This document shows, piece after piece, positions 26,901 through 34,801 of a DNA stretch of 64,000 bases; within the stretch, counting starts at the first letter, position 1; each line of letters starts with the position of its first letter. The stretch spans positions 656,001 to 720,000 of the forward strand of contig JAUIRK010001035.1 in assembly GCA_030549495.1 (NCBI GenBank). Direction: 5' to 3'. The notes below the pieces were generated by a model. That model saw only the letters and a list, made by a program, of their open reading frames with translations, ran no database searches and had not been told where the DNA came from. A program made the position numbers and the translations under genes. The DNA is from Nectonema munidae (lineage: Eukaryota; Nematomorpha; Nectonematoida; Nectonematidae).

Positions 26901-28880
26901 ATTGTTCTATCAATTCGAAGGAAACATTCAATTCATTATTTAGGAAAAGAGAATATGCCGCTATGTATGCACATGAAACACTAGATAGATGCAACTTTCG
27001 GGAACGGATCACATGCGCTGCTCTCGAATAATGAGTGAGTTGAACATACGAGAATGCTAGGAAATAGGCTGCTTTTTCCACTGACAAAACATCTTCTGCA
27101 TTATCAATAAGATGTTCAGCCCAAAAAGCTGCGGATATGAAATCAGTCTGAAAAATAAATGTATTTCATTTTTCTTATTGATAATGGCTTATATTAGATA
27201 ACTTTTGGCATTTCTCAAATCATTTGTTCAACAGAACACATCGACTAAGATAAACCTTTTCCATCGGATTAGAGGAGGGGGGGAGGGAAGATAGAGCTTT
27301 CTTAGCCCCGCTCGGTATTCGCTCCTGCATCGGTCAACTAGCTACATATACACCTTTTACAGAGGTATTAGCTAAGATTGCAACCATCAACAAACTAACA
27401 TACATAAGAAATCCAAGTTTTCAAGCGATTAGAATTATCATAACTATGACAGATGCAGATATGTAAAGATATAGAGACTGTCAAAAAAATTACATATGTG
27501 AATCGAATTTGATTATCTCTTCCCTTGAAATGAAAGAGAAATTCTTTTAGATGATCAAGGTGGATAACTTTTGTAATTGAAAAAAGAAGTTCATTAAAGA
27601 TTTCTTGAAGAACACGAATTTTAAAGAAGGATTGGTTAACAAAAATTCTGAGTGATATCTTATCATATGATACTAATAAAAAATCCTAGGATCACCAAAA
27701 ATATTTCCTTTTAATTGGAAATCTCTGAGATTGTGTAAATTTTATGGAAAAAAATCACTAAAAACGGACTGAAAATTATATCGAGAAGAGAAAAACAATA
27801 TTATCGATTTTTATGTAGCAAATTTTTCAATTTTGAGTAAAAGGTAAGGTAAAGGTACCCTGGGTGTGTTTTCATTGGCAAGGCACTGATGAACCGATCA
27901 AACTATGAACAAATTGGTATCGATAAGAATCGAACCCAGAGGCTTCTGGGCTGAGTCCATCATCTCAACCAACCTGCCATGCCACCCATCGAGTATGCTG
28001 TAGTGGATACGCCAAATTTGTTTTCAAAAAACTGAGGTTATGCTGTAAAATTTTTTAGTTTTTGTTGAAGCTCTATAACTTTTCCTGATAGACTTTTTTT
28101 CCTCAAAAGTTATTATACAAGGCAAATCATTACAAAATGTTAAAAGTTATTTTACCTTCTGTAGATTTTTTTTTATCTTGCACCGATTTAGCTTTTAAAC
28201 TATTTTTGAATGATGCTGAGAAAAATGAAGTAATGCAATCTTAATTTATTGTTTTATTTTTGTTTGCACAATTTTATCTTTATTTTATACCCTTTTTTGA
28301 GCCTAACTAACTTAGAATTATTCTTATACACTAAAAAGAATGAAAAATTCTAATACCAAGTTTTCTAACTTCTATTCTGTTTTACATTTTTGATAGGAAT
28401 TACCTCAGATAAGTTAGGCAATTTGGATGTGTTTTTTTTTATTTATTTTTCTCAATAAAACATTTTTTCATTTTTTAGGAAGAAGAAATGTAACAACTGA
28501 AAATTAATGAATGATTTTTTTCATTCAATAAAATTTCCAATTTTTTTTATTGTTAATTGATATCTTTACCCCTTTTCTACACATAATTTCGAGATGGTAC
28601 GCAGTTATTTGAAGTTAGAAAGGAGCTATTTATAAGTCCTCATTCATTGTTGACGTTAAGAATAGAACGGGGAGTTTACATTAAACTTAATTAAGAATGA
28701 AATAGAATAGACAAGAGAAGAGAAGGAATTCCGAAAAATTTGTTGTTTTTTGGAAGACGCTTGAAAGTCCGCCCCTCCAATAATTTCAAGGATGTGCGCC
28801 CCTGAATCAATCACATTTTTTTCATATAAACATCGCAGGGTGTCTAGTAGACTCTTTTCCTTCAGACTACATTCACTCAT
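5854..28880 (-). CDS. CDC16: CDC16 / APC6, anaphase-promoting complex TPR subunit (7 exons)
   Basis: CDC16 is a tetratricopeptide-repeat scaffold subunit of the APC/C ubiquitin ligase, which drives destruction of securin and cyclin B in mitosis. Proposed exons, in reading order on the minus strand, are 28880-28815, 27147-26538, 24120-23909, 21181-20982, 8646-8494, 7130-6860 and 5955-5854. All junctions have GT and AG and keep phase. The 537-residue product follows human CDC16 colinearly: FWAEHLIDNAE, RAAHVIRSRKL, ISWYCVGVYYL, SWLALAHSFA, YLYLGLEYSA and ALLNNMGHCARKL are landmark matches. The human protein is about 620 residues, so the C-terminal tail is short or partly unfound. Exons 1 and 7 are less certain than the rest. 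Introns, especially the 12.3-kb intron 4, are filled with transposons. Confidence 0.9.
6252..6305. repeat. Dispersed direct repeat, copy 2
   Basis: Second copy of the repeat at 5217-5272, about 1 kb away in the same orientation and differing at several positions. Confidence 0.6.
6860..7130 (-). CDS. CDC16: CDC16 exon 6 (residues 414-504)
   Basis: Encodes ALLNNMGHCARKLGDYKKAV, FHRRAIELSPDAHSSYSSLA and NGQYEEGVLAIHR, the two most conserved TPRs of the family. It ends on a complete codon before GTAAGA. Confidence 0.95.
7131..8493 (-). other. CDC16 intron 5
   Basis: AT-rich intron with GT-AG ends. No gene or recognisable transposon was seen in it. Confidence 0.5.
8494..8646 (-). CDS. CDC16: CDC16 exon 5 (residues 363-413)
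   Basis: Encodes CHVSYLYLGLEYSAI and DPHALHELAFAEFKHK. Acceptor TTTTTTAG, donor GTGAGC. The split codon AA+T forms the Asn of HKNYSKAMELF, matching the position of human NGEWKTAEKWF. Confidence 0.92.
9000..9147. mobile_element. Pogo/mariner-type MITE
   Basis: The left end CCGCATATACTCGCGTATTA and the right end, read in reverse, CCGTATATACTGCAGATAAG form terminal inverted repeats. The left end is preceded by TA; the right flank (CA) looks like a mutated TA. The 148-bp body is noncoding. Ends of the type CCGTATATACTCG are typical of nonautonomous Tc1/mariner-pogo elements. Confidence 0.5.
9600..10270 (+). pseudogene. piggyBac transposase C-terminal fragment
   Basis: An open block reads PETVARYNKYKVRVDNFNRM, then YKPSRRWTMAIFTNYLDSAD and FNSWVIYN. 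This is the classic end of the piggyBac DDE domain (YNxxKxxVDxxDxM...RRWPxxxF). A second frame adds the C-terminal cysteine-rich domain (CSFCKKFIC...LLCPTCYSDM) at about 10190-10268. The N-terminal two thirds are missing and at least two frame changes are present. It lies in CDC16 intron 4, opposite in orientation to the host gene. Confidence 0.75.
10271..10790. other. AT-rich intron sequence
   Basis: No gene or recognisable repeat seen between the piggyBac fragment and the Penelope-like element. Confidence 0.4.
10800..11140 (+). pseudogene. Penelope-like element, N-terminal part
   Basis: The open block at 10915-11127 reads VVNLSS-type IVNLSSKKLTNQEKSI, then LQYGLKFVPTNNKVNDLD. This is the conserved N-terminal motif of Penelope-like element reverse transcriptases (NLSSKxLTxxExxLLxxGLxFxPTN). 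The continuation is found beyond a LINE insertion, at 12180-13160, in the same orientation. The combined copy has several stops and frame changes. Confidence 0.7.
11150..12178 (+). mobile_element. Non-LTR retrotransposon (LINE) 3' fragment
   Basis: Blocks read LFNYLGLTFNENLSWFRHIS, KVSRLLGTFRKIEMYL and KLLYNAFIFPHFLYCN, the thumb/connection region that follows the catalytic core of jockey/CR1-like LINE reverse transcriptases (YLGxxxDxxLxWxxHI...LLYxxxxxPxLxYC). Weaker tail blocks follow to about 11925. A 3' UTR runs to about 12178 and ends in a short AAAAAG tract. Several stops are present; 5' truncation is typical of LINEs. It separates the two halves of the Penelope-like element, so it inserted later. 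Confidence 0.7.
12180..13160 (+). pseudogene. Penelope-like element, reverse transcriptase core
   Basis: Blocks in order are: GNCFVVLDKEFYF near 12280; FYGLPKIHKQNIPLRPIISS at about 12490-12550; SVDFVKRMSNTLLNEDDVM; ISYDVLSLFTSI near 12700 (the first catalytic Asp motif); and HGVPMGNPLRPMIANLTMQ near 12840. These are signature motifs of Penelope-like RTs. A later block with SNHEYNNKISVGI precedes the missing GIY-YIG endonuclease region. Frame changes and stops make it nonfunctional. Confidence 0.75.
13270..15688 (+). pseudogene. Old hAT transposon, split by a younger hAT
   Basis: Left of the insertion, 13529-13620 reads RCAAHTLNLVARKDTDAEF, the conserved hAT RNase-H-fold motif. Right of it, 14840-15073 continues with AMAKARALWT and RRQVIPNTTRFNSLYD. 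At 15185-15547 the C-terminal region ends SEKVLIDLVTKTRASLSDAN. The dimerisation core expected between VTKT and RASL is absent, suggesting an internal deletion. A hAT-type right terminus (reverse complement CAGTAGTGGGATTCAGCCGG) ends at about 15688. No left terminus was found. Confidence 0.7.
13624..14833 (-). mobile_element. Younger hAT element nested in the old hAT
   Basis: The ends are inverted (left CAGGGCGAGGAAAAATTGAC, right ...TTTACTCGCCCTG) and flanked by a perfect 8-bp target duplication ATTATTAG at 13616-13623 and 14834-14841. On the minus strand it keeps only the C-terminal part of a hAT transposase: the dimerisation motif LTLEVERSFSKLKKLL near 13890-13840 and a helical block at 14206-13943. 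At 1210 bp it is an internally deleted derivative. Related AAAATTGACTTTATTGAC motifs recur near both ends, probably transposase-binding sites. Confidence 0.85.
15689..17080. other. CDC16 intron 4 spacer
   Basis: AT-rich sequence with no gene recognised. The motif AACTTGACCCCA occurs twice, near 16188 and 16498, in direct orientation. Confidence 0.4.
17081..17200. repeat. Two tandem 60-bp units with internal hairpin
   Basis: Units at 17081-17140 and 17141-17200 share TCCAGCATCGTT, AAATCTGGAAGATGCGGGAT and ATTAATTG. Inside each, CCAGCATC and GATGCGGG can pair (7 of 8) across a 14-nt loop. Confidence 0.8.
17615..20412 (-). mobile_element. Complete hAT DNA transposon with 8-bp target duplication
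   Basis: The element runs from TAGAGAGTCCACCTCG to its inverted counterpart CGGGGTGGATTCTCTA. It is flanked by the perfect 8-bp duplication GTTGAGAG at 17607-17614 and 20413-20420. Both ends carry clusters of CCCCGG/CCTCGGGG motifs over about 90 bp, likely subterminal transposase-binding sites. At 2798 bp it is a normal length for an autonomous hAT. It contains one transposase gene on the minus strand and lies in CDC16 intron 4 in the same orientation as the host gene. Exact target duplication points to a recent insertion. Confidence 0.95.
18107..19950 (-). CDS. hAT transposase (BED finger), frame shifted at homopolymers
   Basis: The gene starts at ATG 19950. Residues about 10-65 form a BED zinc finger (WAHYLFRKMD...CKHCSEKI...HLKNKH). 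The RNase-H-like catalytic region follows, with RFSLSLDEATG (first Asp), ITDGCSLMLKLG, HVICYAHALHLAI and IKTRWNSLLAMLERFL. The first block ends at 18700 and the sequence continues in other frames: FFALDKLKDMDN from 18719, EILEKNNTVSLEEEL near 18440, then the dimerisation motif LPERVFSSLGCFKTKIRNRL near 18250-18190, ending at 18107. Total length is about 614 codons, normal for hAT. All three frame changes coincide with A/T runs of six or more, so sequencing error is as likely as decay. Confidence 0.9.
20421..20981. other. CDC16 intron 4, segment next to exon 4
   Basis: No coding or repeat feature recognised; the minus-strand open frame at 20659-20847 has no domain. Confidence 0.4.
20982..21181 (-). 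CDS. CDC16: CDC16 exon 4 (residues 297-362)
   Basis: Encodes ISWYCVGVYYLCAGRYDD through AIASYNIAIKFRK, two TPR helices closely similar to human VSWFAVGCYYL and HSFAVESEHDQAMAAY. Donor GTAAGT. The split codon TG+C gives Cys at the join to exon 5. Confidence 0.93.
21365..21510 (-). repeat. SINE-like repeat with tRNA 5'-half similarity
   Basis: On the minus strand 21410-21371 reads GGTAGTATAGTGGTTAGTAT followed by CCGCGTCTGTC, the 5' half (A box) of a tRNA-Asp-like gene. No 3' half with B box follows. The adjoining body (21411-21505) reads TAGAATTTTG, GCAGCAGCAGCGAT and TTTCAGCCAACC, and is related to 45396-45490. This is a dispersed repeat, not a functional tRNA. Confidence 0.6.
21660..21672. 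repeat. C13 homopolymer
   Basis: A run of 13 C in CDC16 intron 3, just after a CCCCC tract. Confidence 0.9.
22132..22545. repeat. Diverged tandem duplication, period 208 bp
   Basis: Units at 22132-22339 and 22340-22545 both begin CT(G/A)ACTACGATTGTAGTTTC and stay alignable through TGTGT(A)TATTAAATAAA and AATACC(A/G)AT. Part of a third unit may lie at 22021-22131. The start of each unit contains the palindrome CTACGATTGTAG. Confidence 0.7.
22880..23142 (+). pseudogene. Fragment of a repeat-borne protein of unknown function
   Basis: Blocks reading WVNISTDFLNFEPKTWENN and then IQGLKCVNNCAERSIALLEE, KDEEQMQSYPLQIVEQHRSK resemble the C-terminal end of an uncharacterised protein family spread in many copies in invertebrate genomes (typical motif VNDxAERGVALIxxFN...EEQKQxLLQVVExHR). 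I know no function for it. The fragment has stops upstream of 22918 and is probably part of a dead element. It lies in CDC16 intron 3, opposite to the host gene. Confidence 0.45.
23186..23322 (-). repeat. tRNA-derived SINE
   Basis: On the minus strand the copy begins GGGACATGAGTAAGGTTGG, with an A-box-like TAAGGTTGGTTAGAA. It has a B box GGTTCGAATCC (complement of 23261-23271) about 45 bp later and a tail ending in AAGGGTACCT. A head with both pol III boxes plus an unrelated tail defines a tRNA-derived SINE. It shares the GGTACC-ended tail with the copy at 27846-27987. Confidence 0.7.
23909..24120 (-). CDS. CDC16: CDC16 exon 3 (residues 226-296)
   Basis: Encodes DSVISLCCKAASLYG, FDKAAELCDKISKKDSF and ending HQDNP, matching the human DVVVSLAERHYYNCDF...YPSNP. 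The acceptor is TTTCTAG and the donor GTAATT. The frame closes exactly on exon 4 (ISWYCVG). Confidence 0.9.
24121..26168. other. CDC16 intron 2, mostly AT-rich
   Basis: No coding exon recognised. A run of 14 G lies at 25504-25517. Short open frames at 24486-24888 and 25491-25709 lack domains. Confidence 0.45.
26169..26280. mobile_element. Isolated hAT-type terminus
   Basis: The sequence CAGGGGTGGGGAACAGG followed by a GC-rich stretch with GCGCGCCGCATTGAAG matches the left-end style of nonautonomous hAT elements (CAGGGGTGGG...GGCCGCA). No matching right end was found, so the element is truncated or diverged. Confidence 0.45.
26538..27147 (-). CDS. CDC16: CDC16 exon 2 (residues 23-225)
   Basis: This is the largest exon. 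It contains the first TPR units: AAYFLAFSYVQLTHYSRAA, RKLHLSSVSCAYIAAYSL, and a canonical TPR at LELAIKSYKKSLHLNPLNY. Acceptor CAG, donor GTATGC; the last codon is split after one base. Confidence 0.92.
27846..27987 (-). repeat. tRNA-derived SINE
   Basis: The minus strand starts GGTGGCATGGCAGGTTGG, with A-box-like TGGCAGGTTGGTTGAG, then B box GGTTCGATTCT (complement of 27926-27936), and a tail through AAACACACCCAGGGTACC. It is in CDC16 intron 1. The tail resembles that of the copy at 23186-23322. Confidence 0.75.
28770..28804. mobile_element. hAT MITE terminus beside CDC16 exon 1
   Basis: Plus-strand GCCCCTCCAATAATTTCAAG then GATGTGCGCCCCTG is the right-end sequence of the MITE family seen complete at 43099-43319. 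The left end was not found, so this copy is partial. It ends 10 bp from the proposed exon 1 boundary. Confidence 0.6.
28815..28880 (-). CDS. CDC16: CDC16 exon 1 (residues 1-22)
   Basis: It starts with a true ATG (MSECSLKEKS) and ends in LRCLYEKN before a weak donor GTGATT. It joins in phase 0 to TDFISAAFWAEH of exon 2. The combined LRCLYEKNTDFISAAFWA resembles the human VRQYLDQQQYQSALFWA with one extra residue. A transposon terminus begins only 10 bp past the exon. Confidence 0.6.
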
Positions 28881-29239
28881 AAAACTCTCAAACCTTCAGT
28901 TATTTGTTTTCTCTATCAATCAAATATCCTGTCATCAATTCCTGTAGTGTGCATGATATACTACTTCATTTTCAATAAAATTCAAAGCCTATTCGCCCAC
29001 CACCTCCCAACCCCCTCCCCCCAATAATTTTGGATTTTTTAAAATAGTGTATATGTGATATGCAAATTTAATTAAAATATTTTCGATGGAAGTACAGTAT
29101 TTAAATTTCATCAATTTTGTAAAAAAAATATAGTCTTATAAATTTAGGTATGCGCTGAATACACTCTATTTTAAAGGATTGCTTGAATATTTGGTCTCCC
29201 GTGGTATTTTCAGACCGGTCATTTTGAAAATTGTAACAA

Positions 29240-29281
29240 AAAAAATCGCCCCCTAATAATTTTGAGTATGTGCGCCCCTGG
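29240..29281. mobile_element. hAT MITE terminus
   Basis: GCCCCCTAATAATTTTGAGT then ATGTGCGCCCCTG repeats the end sequence found at 28770-28804 and 43300-43319. A further truncated match (CCCCCCAATAATTTTGGAT) lies near 29013-29031. No paired left end seen. Confidence 0.55.
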
Positions 29282-32099
29282 TTTAGAACTATGAATGATA
29301 TATAGTTTAGTTAGAAATTAAGCGAGTCAATCAAACTTGAATGTATAGCTTATATTGCAACTAGTTCTTAGGGAACTGATAGATAGAGATGTAAAAAGAA
29401 AAGTGGTTACCACCATACCTTTAAAATTTTATAAAGAATAAATGTTATCATCAGAAAGCTCTATTTATTGTGCTTCTTGTTAAAAAAAATAAAGATTTTT
29501 CCAAATAATCGTTATATAAGGTCTGGTCTATTTTTTGTATAAAAAAGGAATTTATCCGAGTTTAACGTAAAAGCTTTAGGTATTATAACAGTAATAATTC
29601 TAAAACATAAATTAGTGTTTTTTTATATTAATTTTAGTAAGATAAGGTGTATTGTTTAAATAAAAACAGTGAACAACTGACCATGATAATAACAGACAAT
29701 TATATAACTATTTGTCGTTTTAGAATATATTAGATGTTGTTGATAAAGTAAAGGAAAGACTATAACAAAATGGCATATTTAGGTAGTTAGTCACTGCTAA
29801 AATGTAGTCGTTAGGACACTTTTAAAAGAATTACATCCAATTATAGTGATTGGGAAAAATTATTGTTTCTAAATATGATATATTATAAAATATGAAATTC
29901 TATTAGGATTAAAATCTCCTTTTTGCTTGAGCCAAAGAAGTAAAAAAAGATAAGTCATATTATATTATAATTAAAACACAAATAACTTTATTTATAGACT
30001 CTTTTATTAATTTTAAACACGCTTCGCTATAAATTTTCAACTTCATTTTCAAAATATTAAAGTTGGATCAAATAAATAACTAAAATAAATAATTAAAATA
30101 TAAAAAAAACATGAAGTGTTTGATTGTATGAAAAGTTTGATAGAAAATAACATTTTTATTTTTTAATACAAAGAAGGGCACTTATTAACATACTTGATAC
30201 TCCTTATTATAAACGATTTAAAAAAAGGGTTTTCTGGTTTTAAAATTTGCAAATTCCTTCAAAAATGTTTCTTGATCAATTATTTTAAAGATGCATTTTT
30301 TATAGATACTTTTGTTAAATACTTTAGCCAAAATTGTTTACCGTAATATGTTTTAATAAGTTTTATTTTGTTATATTTATTTGAACTGATGCCACTTTTA
30401 CTGTATTGTCAAGTAAATATTCAAAGTAATAAAAACATAAAGAAGTGCTGTAAATCGCAACTTTCATACGAGGTGATGCAAATCGAAAAGATTTAATGAT
30501 ACTCGAAGTCGTGATTTAACCTTCTAAAAATAATTTAATCAATCTCCTAAGTCTTTTAAAATATATAAAAAACTTAAAATAGTAACTCTGCCTTCCTTGT
30601 TTTGAGCCTTTCAAGGTTCAGGCAAAATTTCAAAAAATCAGTGAAATAGAAAAGTTATTATTTAAATACATTTTTCTCCATACAAATTGTGCTACTAGAA
30701 ACTAAAAAGAACACAGATTTTTACATTGATTTAGATTTTCTTTGCGAATATGAACACTTATTATATTAAATTAAAATTTTCAAGAAACATACTGAGTGCA
30801 ATAGAATTTTGTTTCTGTCTTGATATGGACACCAAGTATATAGTAAAATAGATAATTAATAATATACAGTTAAACTCCTAATGAACGACCATTGAATTAA
30901 GCGCCCATTTGAGACATGCGACCAAATTCCTTGGCTAACGACCAAGATACACAGCAAGCAGCATTAATAGCTATTATAAAACTTAAGGTTACGGAGTCTG
31001 ATATCAATGTTCTTTGAAATTATGAACATGTGATTTACACTTTAATTTACCCAGACTAAGCTAAATATGAATATATTTGACGCAAATTATATCCAGGAAA
31101 TATATGAAGTAGAAATAAATCAAAACACTTTTTTCATCCATCGACCAAGACTGCAATTAATCTTAAACCCACAACCATTGCTTGACAATATCAGACCAAC
31201 CCTTGGGATATATAGCTGAGATAACACTCCCTTGCTTTACCATCATAATACATTAACCACAAGAAATAAGATTCTTTTTGAAATTTGCAACAAAGCTAGT
31301 GAAGATATTGGTTACTAGTTAAGCTCCCGGTAATTTTTTTGTCGTGTGGAAAAAACTTTAGATGTATGCGCTATTTTTAAAAAATAATTTTATAAAATTT
31401 GAAACTAATTTTTGACACAATAAATCTATAACTTAGAAAATTAACTTTATTAATTTCCTGCATTAATTTAATAAAACTAAAATAAACACATGAAATTTAT
31501 TATAATTTTAAAGCACATATATTTGTGTTTTTTTCCTTTTATTTAAAAAATCACTTTTATTACTTTTTTCTCTACGGTCTTTGCTACTTACCCACGCTTT
31601 GTAAATTTTATTTGTCTAGATAACCTTTGTGTAAATAAGACTTTGTCTTAAATATTCTTCCTTAATCTACTTCTAAGTTCGGTTTTAATAGAATTCATCA
31701 AAATGAATCAGCGTTCAAAGTCAAAACTTGAAGGCAAAAAAGTGCCGCCGATATCTATTAGCTAGGACAATTCTGAATATTTTTCATATTGAAATTCAAA
31801 ATCTACCATTTCTGAAAATGAGTTCACTGATTGCAACTTAATTTTTTTCAACAATTACATACTTAAATTCATTGTATTATTCAATTATGACAGTACAGCC
31901 TGACAAACGATGTTGATATTTTATCGAAAGGGATTTAATTTGTGTAATGCTAAAAGCATAGGAGGGGGATTTTAATGAAACTAAATCAAACGCCGTCCAG
32001 TTCTGTACTTCATCTTCTGGAAATATTTCCAACATGTGATTATATATGATTTTTATGAACTCTTTCAGGCTCTTAGTTCAGGATGTAATATTATTTTCT

Positions 32100-33060
32100 T
32101 TATCAAAGTTTTTTAAAGAATAATTCTTGCCCCTTTTCTCCCCAAAACACAGTTTCTCTAAGTTATTTCTGTCTTATTTTGTAAATTTTTGCATGTACCA
32201 AATTAAATGCATCACCAGGTGCCAAAGATAGTTTTTGAAGAGTTTTGCATGAAGAAGCACTAAACATATCGTTTAAAATCTGCTATATAAATTACGATGT
32301 TTTCTAATTTTTGTTAAAAATATTTAGCAATAGGATCTTCTTTTTCTTCAAAATAAGTAATTAAACAATCATAATTTTGGACAATAGCCTCCAAAGCAAA
32401 ATATCCGGACAGGTATCAAACCTCATTAAGTAGCTTAAAGTAGCCTCATTTTCAGAAGCTGCAGCAATGTCTTAAAATCTACATCGGTTAATTGTAGAAG
32501 TTTTGACATCTTTCAGCAACTTGACTTCCTTCCAAGAATCTGTAATACACAAATCTTCACGATGCATTACTTATTGTTACTATACCAAATGAGGTATATT
32601 TCTTTAAGCTTTAAAGCCACACCATTTCTTCTTCCAAGCATAACTGATAGGCCGTCAGATGTGAACATCACCATTTTTTTAACTTAAGTAAATTTTTTTT
32701 ATAGATATTATTTATAACTTCAATAATTGATCTAGCGTAACATGATTTTAGTTAAATTATTCCCCCAAATCGTGTCTTGTATTCACAGACTGTTTTTTGG
32801 TGTTGTCTCTTTACTTAAAATTAGACATTTTCTTACTGATATATCTGTGCTTTCATCAAATGTAAGCGTGTGAAATTTAGCAGAAGCTACTTCATCCATA
32901 ATTTCTCTTCTATTTAGAATATTAAAACATTCTAAAAATTCATAAGCATAATTTTTACAGCGTTAATTTTCTAAAATATGAACATATTTTGCCATCTGGT
33001 TATTAATATCTTGTTTGGAAAGCATAGAATTATTCATTTTTACGACCAACAAAACATTGT
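32100..33060 (-). pseudogene. hAT transposase remnant (DUF4371/ZMYM-like type)
   Basis: Minus-strand blocks from 33000 downward read YAYEFLECFNILNRREIMDE, then VASAKFHTLTFDESTDISV (first catalytic Asp region), KKMVMFTSDGLSVMLGRRNG near 32670-32610 and KLLQLTDVDFKTLLQLL further on. The order DESTD...TSDGxSVMLG is characteristic of the hAT subfamily carrying a DUF4371-like domain. Stops and frame changes are frequent and no termini were found, so it is an old copy. It lies in the spacer between the two host genes. Confidence 0.65.
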
Positions 33061-33739
33061 CAATAAGAATTAAAATATCATTAATTCTGTTTTTGAATAT
33101 TTTTTAACAGTACAATTGACCCAATGAAAACAAATTTGAACCTTATTTTTGATTTAAAATTTAAAATTTTTTTGAAAAAACAATGTACTTTAAAAGTTTT
33201 TTAAATTTTATTAAATTGAATTTATGCCCGATTTTTATAAATAATTGAGCTTAGGTTTAAGTATTATTAGAAAAATTTTCGAGATATTTTTTGATATGAA
33301 AAAAGATCTACCGCCAAACTATATATATTTATTCAGTAAATTTTGAAGCTTTCATTATATTTTCTTGAATTATATGTTATCGATAAAAAATTTTATGAAA
33401 ATATTTTCCTTGATAAGATGATATTTAAAATTTAACACTAAAAGCTTATAAAAGGTAAAGGCACCTCGGTAGGACTTATAACCCAAATACACAGAAATAT
33501 AATTTTTTTTTCAAATAAGAACTTGAAATTAATAATATATTAGATAAAATTGAATTTTAACTAGGCTTGCTCATTGAAAAGAATAAATGACGCAAAGACA
33601 TCTAAAGATAAGAAGTACTTTGAAAGAGAGAATGTATTTTAAAGAGATGATCATACTCCACCTTATAGCAAATATGGTAATGTTTAAAAATTATTCTCAT
33701 ATCAAGATCGATCAGATTTTTTAGAAAATTTACAACTCT

Positions 33740-34110
33740 GACTTCAAACCTTTGTACACAACAGGAAATGGTAACTGTTTATTCAACGCGATTATTTTTA
33801 TTATGGTTGGAAACGAGTCACTTTCGACTGAACTGAGATTAAAAACAGCAATAGAGCTAAACATGTGCAAAGATTTCTCTGAAACATGTAACAGAAATTA
33901 AGGAATTGATAAGGTATCTCATACAATAGACTAAGAGTGGTTTCTCTTTGTGTAGACAAGTCTTGGTGCTCAGATTATGCAATAAAAGCTCTCTCTACAG
34001 TTGTAGATGTGCTAATTAAATAAGTATATCCAATTATGAACTGTGAATGTGATTTAGTTTTCAAAATTCTGAACACGACGTTTATTCCAAGAAAGTCTAT
34101 TGTTTAATGA
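33740..34110 (+). pseudogene. OTU-like domain remnant
   Basis: The plus strand reads KPLYTTGNGNCLFNAIIFIM followed by NESLSTELRLKTAIELN at about 33749-33860. After stops, DKSWCSDYAIKALSTVVDVL and CDLVFKILNTTFIPRKS follow at about 33955-34100. The first block fits the OTU cysteine protease catalytic motif (DGNCLFxA) except that Asp is replaced by Asn. OTU-like domains of this kind often travel with repeated elements in invertebrates. Interrupted, so not functional; its parent element is unknown. Confidence 0.5.
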
Positions 34111-34666
34111 AACGTTTTTTATCAAAGATATTCTTGAAAGAAAAAGTTTAAATAATTTACAACAAAATAAACTTTAAATCTTTTTTACAAAGACAAATAA
34201 AAAGCGTTACGGTTTTTAGAATTTTAATGTAAATGTTTATTATTATTTTAATAAAATAAAGTTAAAATAGTTTTTATTTGTGAAATGCTACTACTAAGAT
34301 CACTTTCGGGCTTGGCAGTTCTAAAATTTTACATACATATTTAATTTATTATAATTTAAATAACTTAAACTTATGATCCCATATATGTGATATATAATTC
34401 TTTTAATTTTTAAAAGTTATATTGTTGAAAATCCAAAGAGTTATCACCTAACTGTATATTCAAAATTTAATATTAGTTATAGGATAATTTATGTTTAATT
34501 AAGGAAAAGATAATCTTTTATAGATTTTGAGTCAATAAGAATGAAGTTATGTATTTAGAAAACAATATATTTGTCAAAAAGGTCTATAATTGAAATTTTT
34601 TAGTGGGTTTATATTAAAATTTTTAGATTGAAGTGTTTGTTTACCTTTTTTTGCCTTAAGTTTATA

Positions 34667-34801
34667 ATGGATGCGCTAGTTGAAAAGAGGGTTCAGGTTC
34701 AATTTAAATCCGAAGTAGGAGAAAAACCTTTTCCACCATTTGACATACCTTTATCTGTAACTTCAAAAAATCTTCAAAGTATTTGGGATGCGTTTTCTAA
34801 G
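34667..34801 (+). CDS. NLE1: NLE1 exon 1 (residues 1-45)
   Basis: ATG in the context TATAATGGATG; encodes MDALVEKRVQVQF through LQSIWDAFSK, the first half of the NLE ubiquitin-like domain. The frame is open upstream but only with a TTG, so the ATG at 34667 is chosen. Donor AAG|GTAATT. Confidence 0.93.

Larger units (their letters stand above)
28881..34666. other. Intergenic region between divergent CDC16 and NLE1
   Basis: About 5.8 kb separate the two start codons. Apart from MITE ends (28990-29030, 29240-29281), a hAT remnant and an OTU-like remnant, it is AT-rich with no recognisable gene. Promoters for both genes should lie at its two edges, but no TATA box, initiator or other core element can be assigned with confidence. 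Confidence 0.6.

Noticed and set aside
26771-27031. Plus-strand open frame over CDC16 exon 2
   Set aside because: Antisense shadow of a well-supported exon.
27926-27987. Possible tRNA gene with A and B boxes
   Set aside because: Acceptor stem does not pair and a SINE tail follows; similar copies occur at other sites.
30867-30960. CAGTTAAACTCCTAATGAACG resembling a pogo-type terminus
   Set aside because: No matching inverted end or transposase remnant within the spacer.
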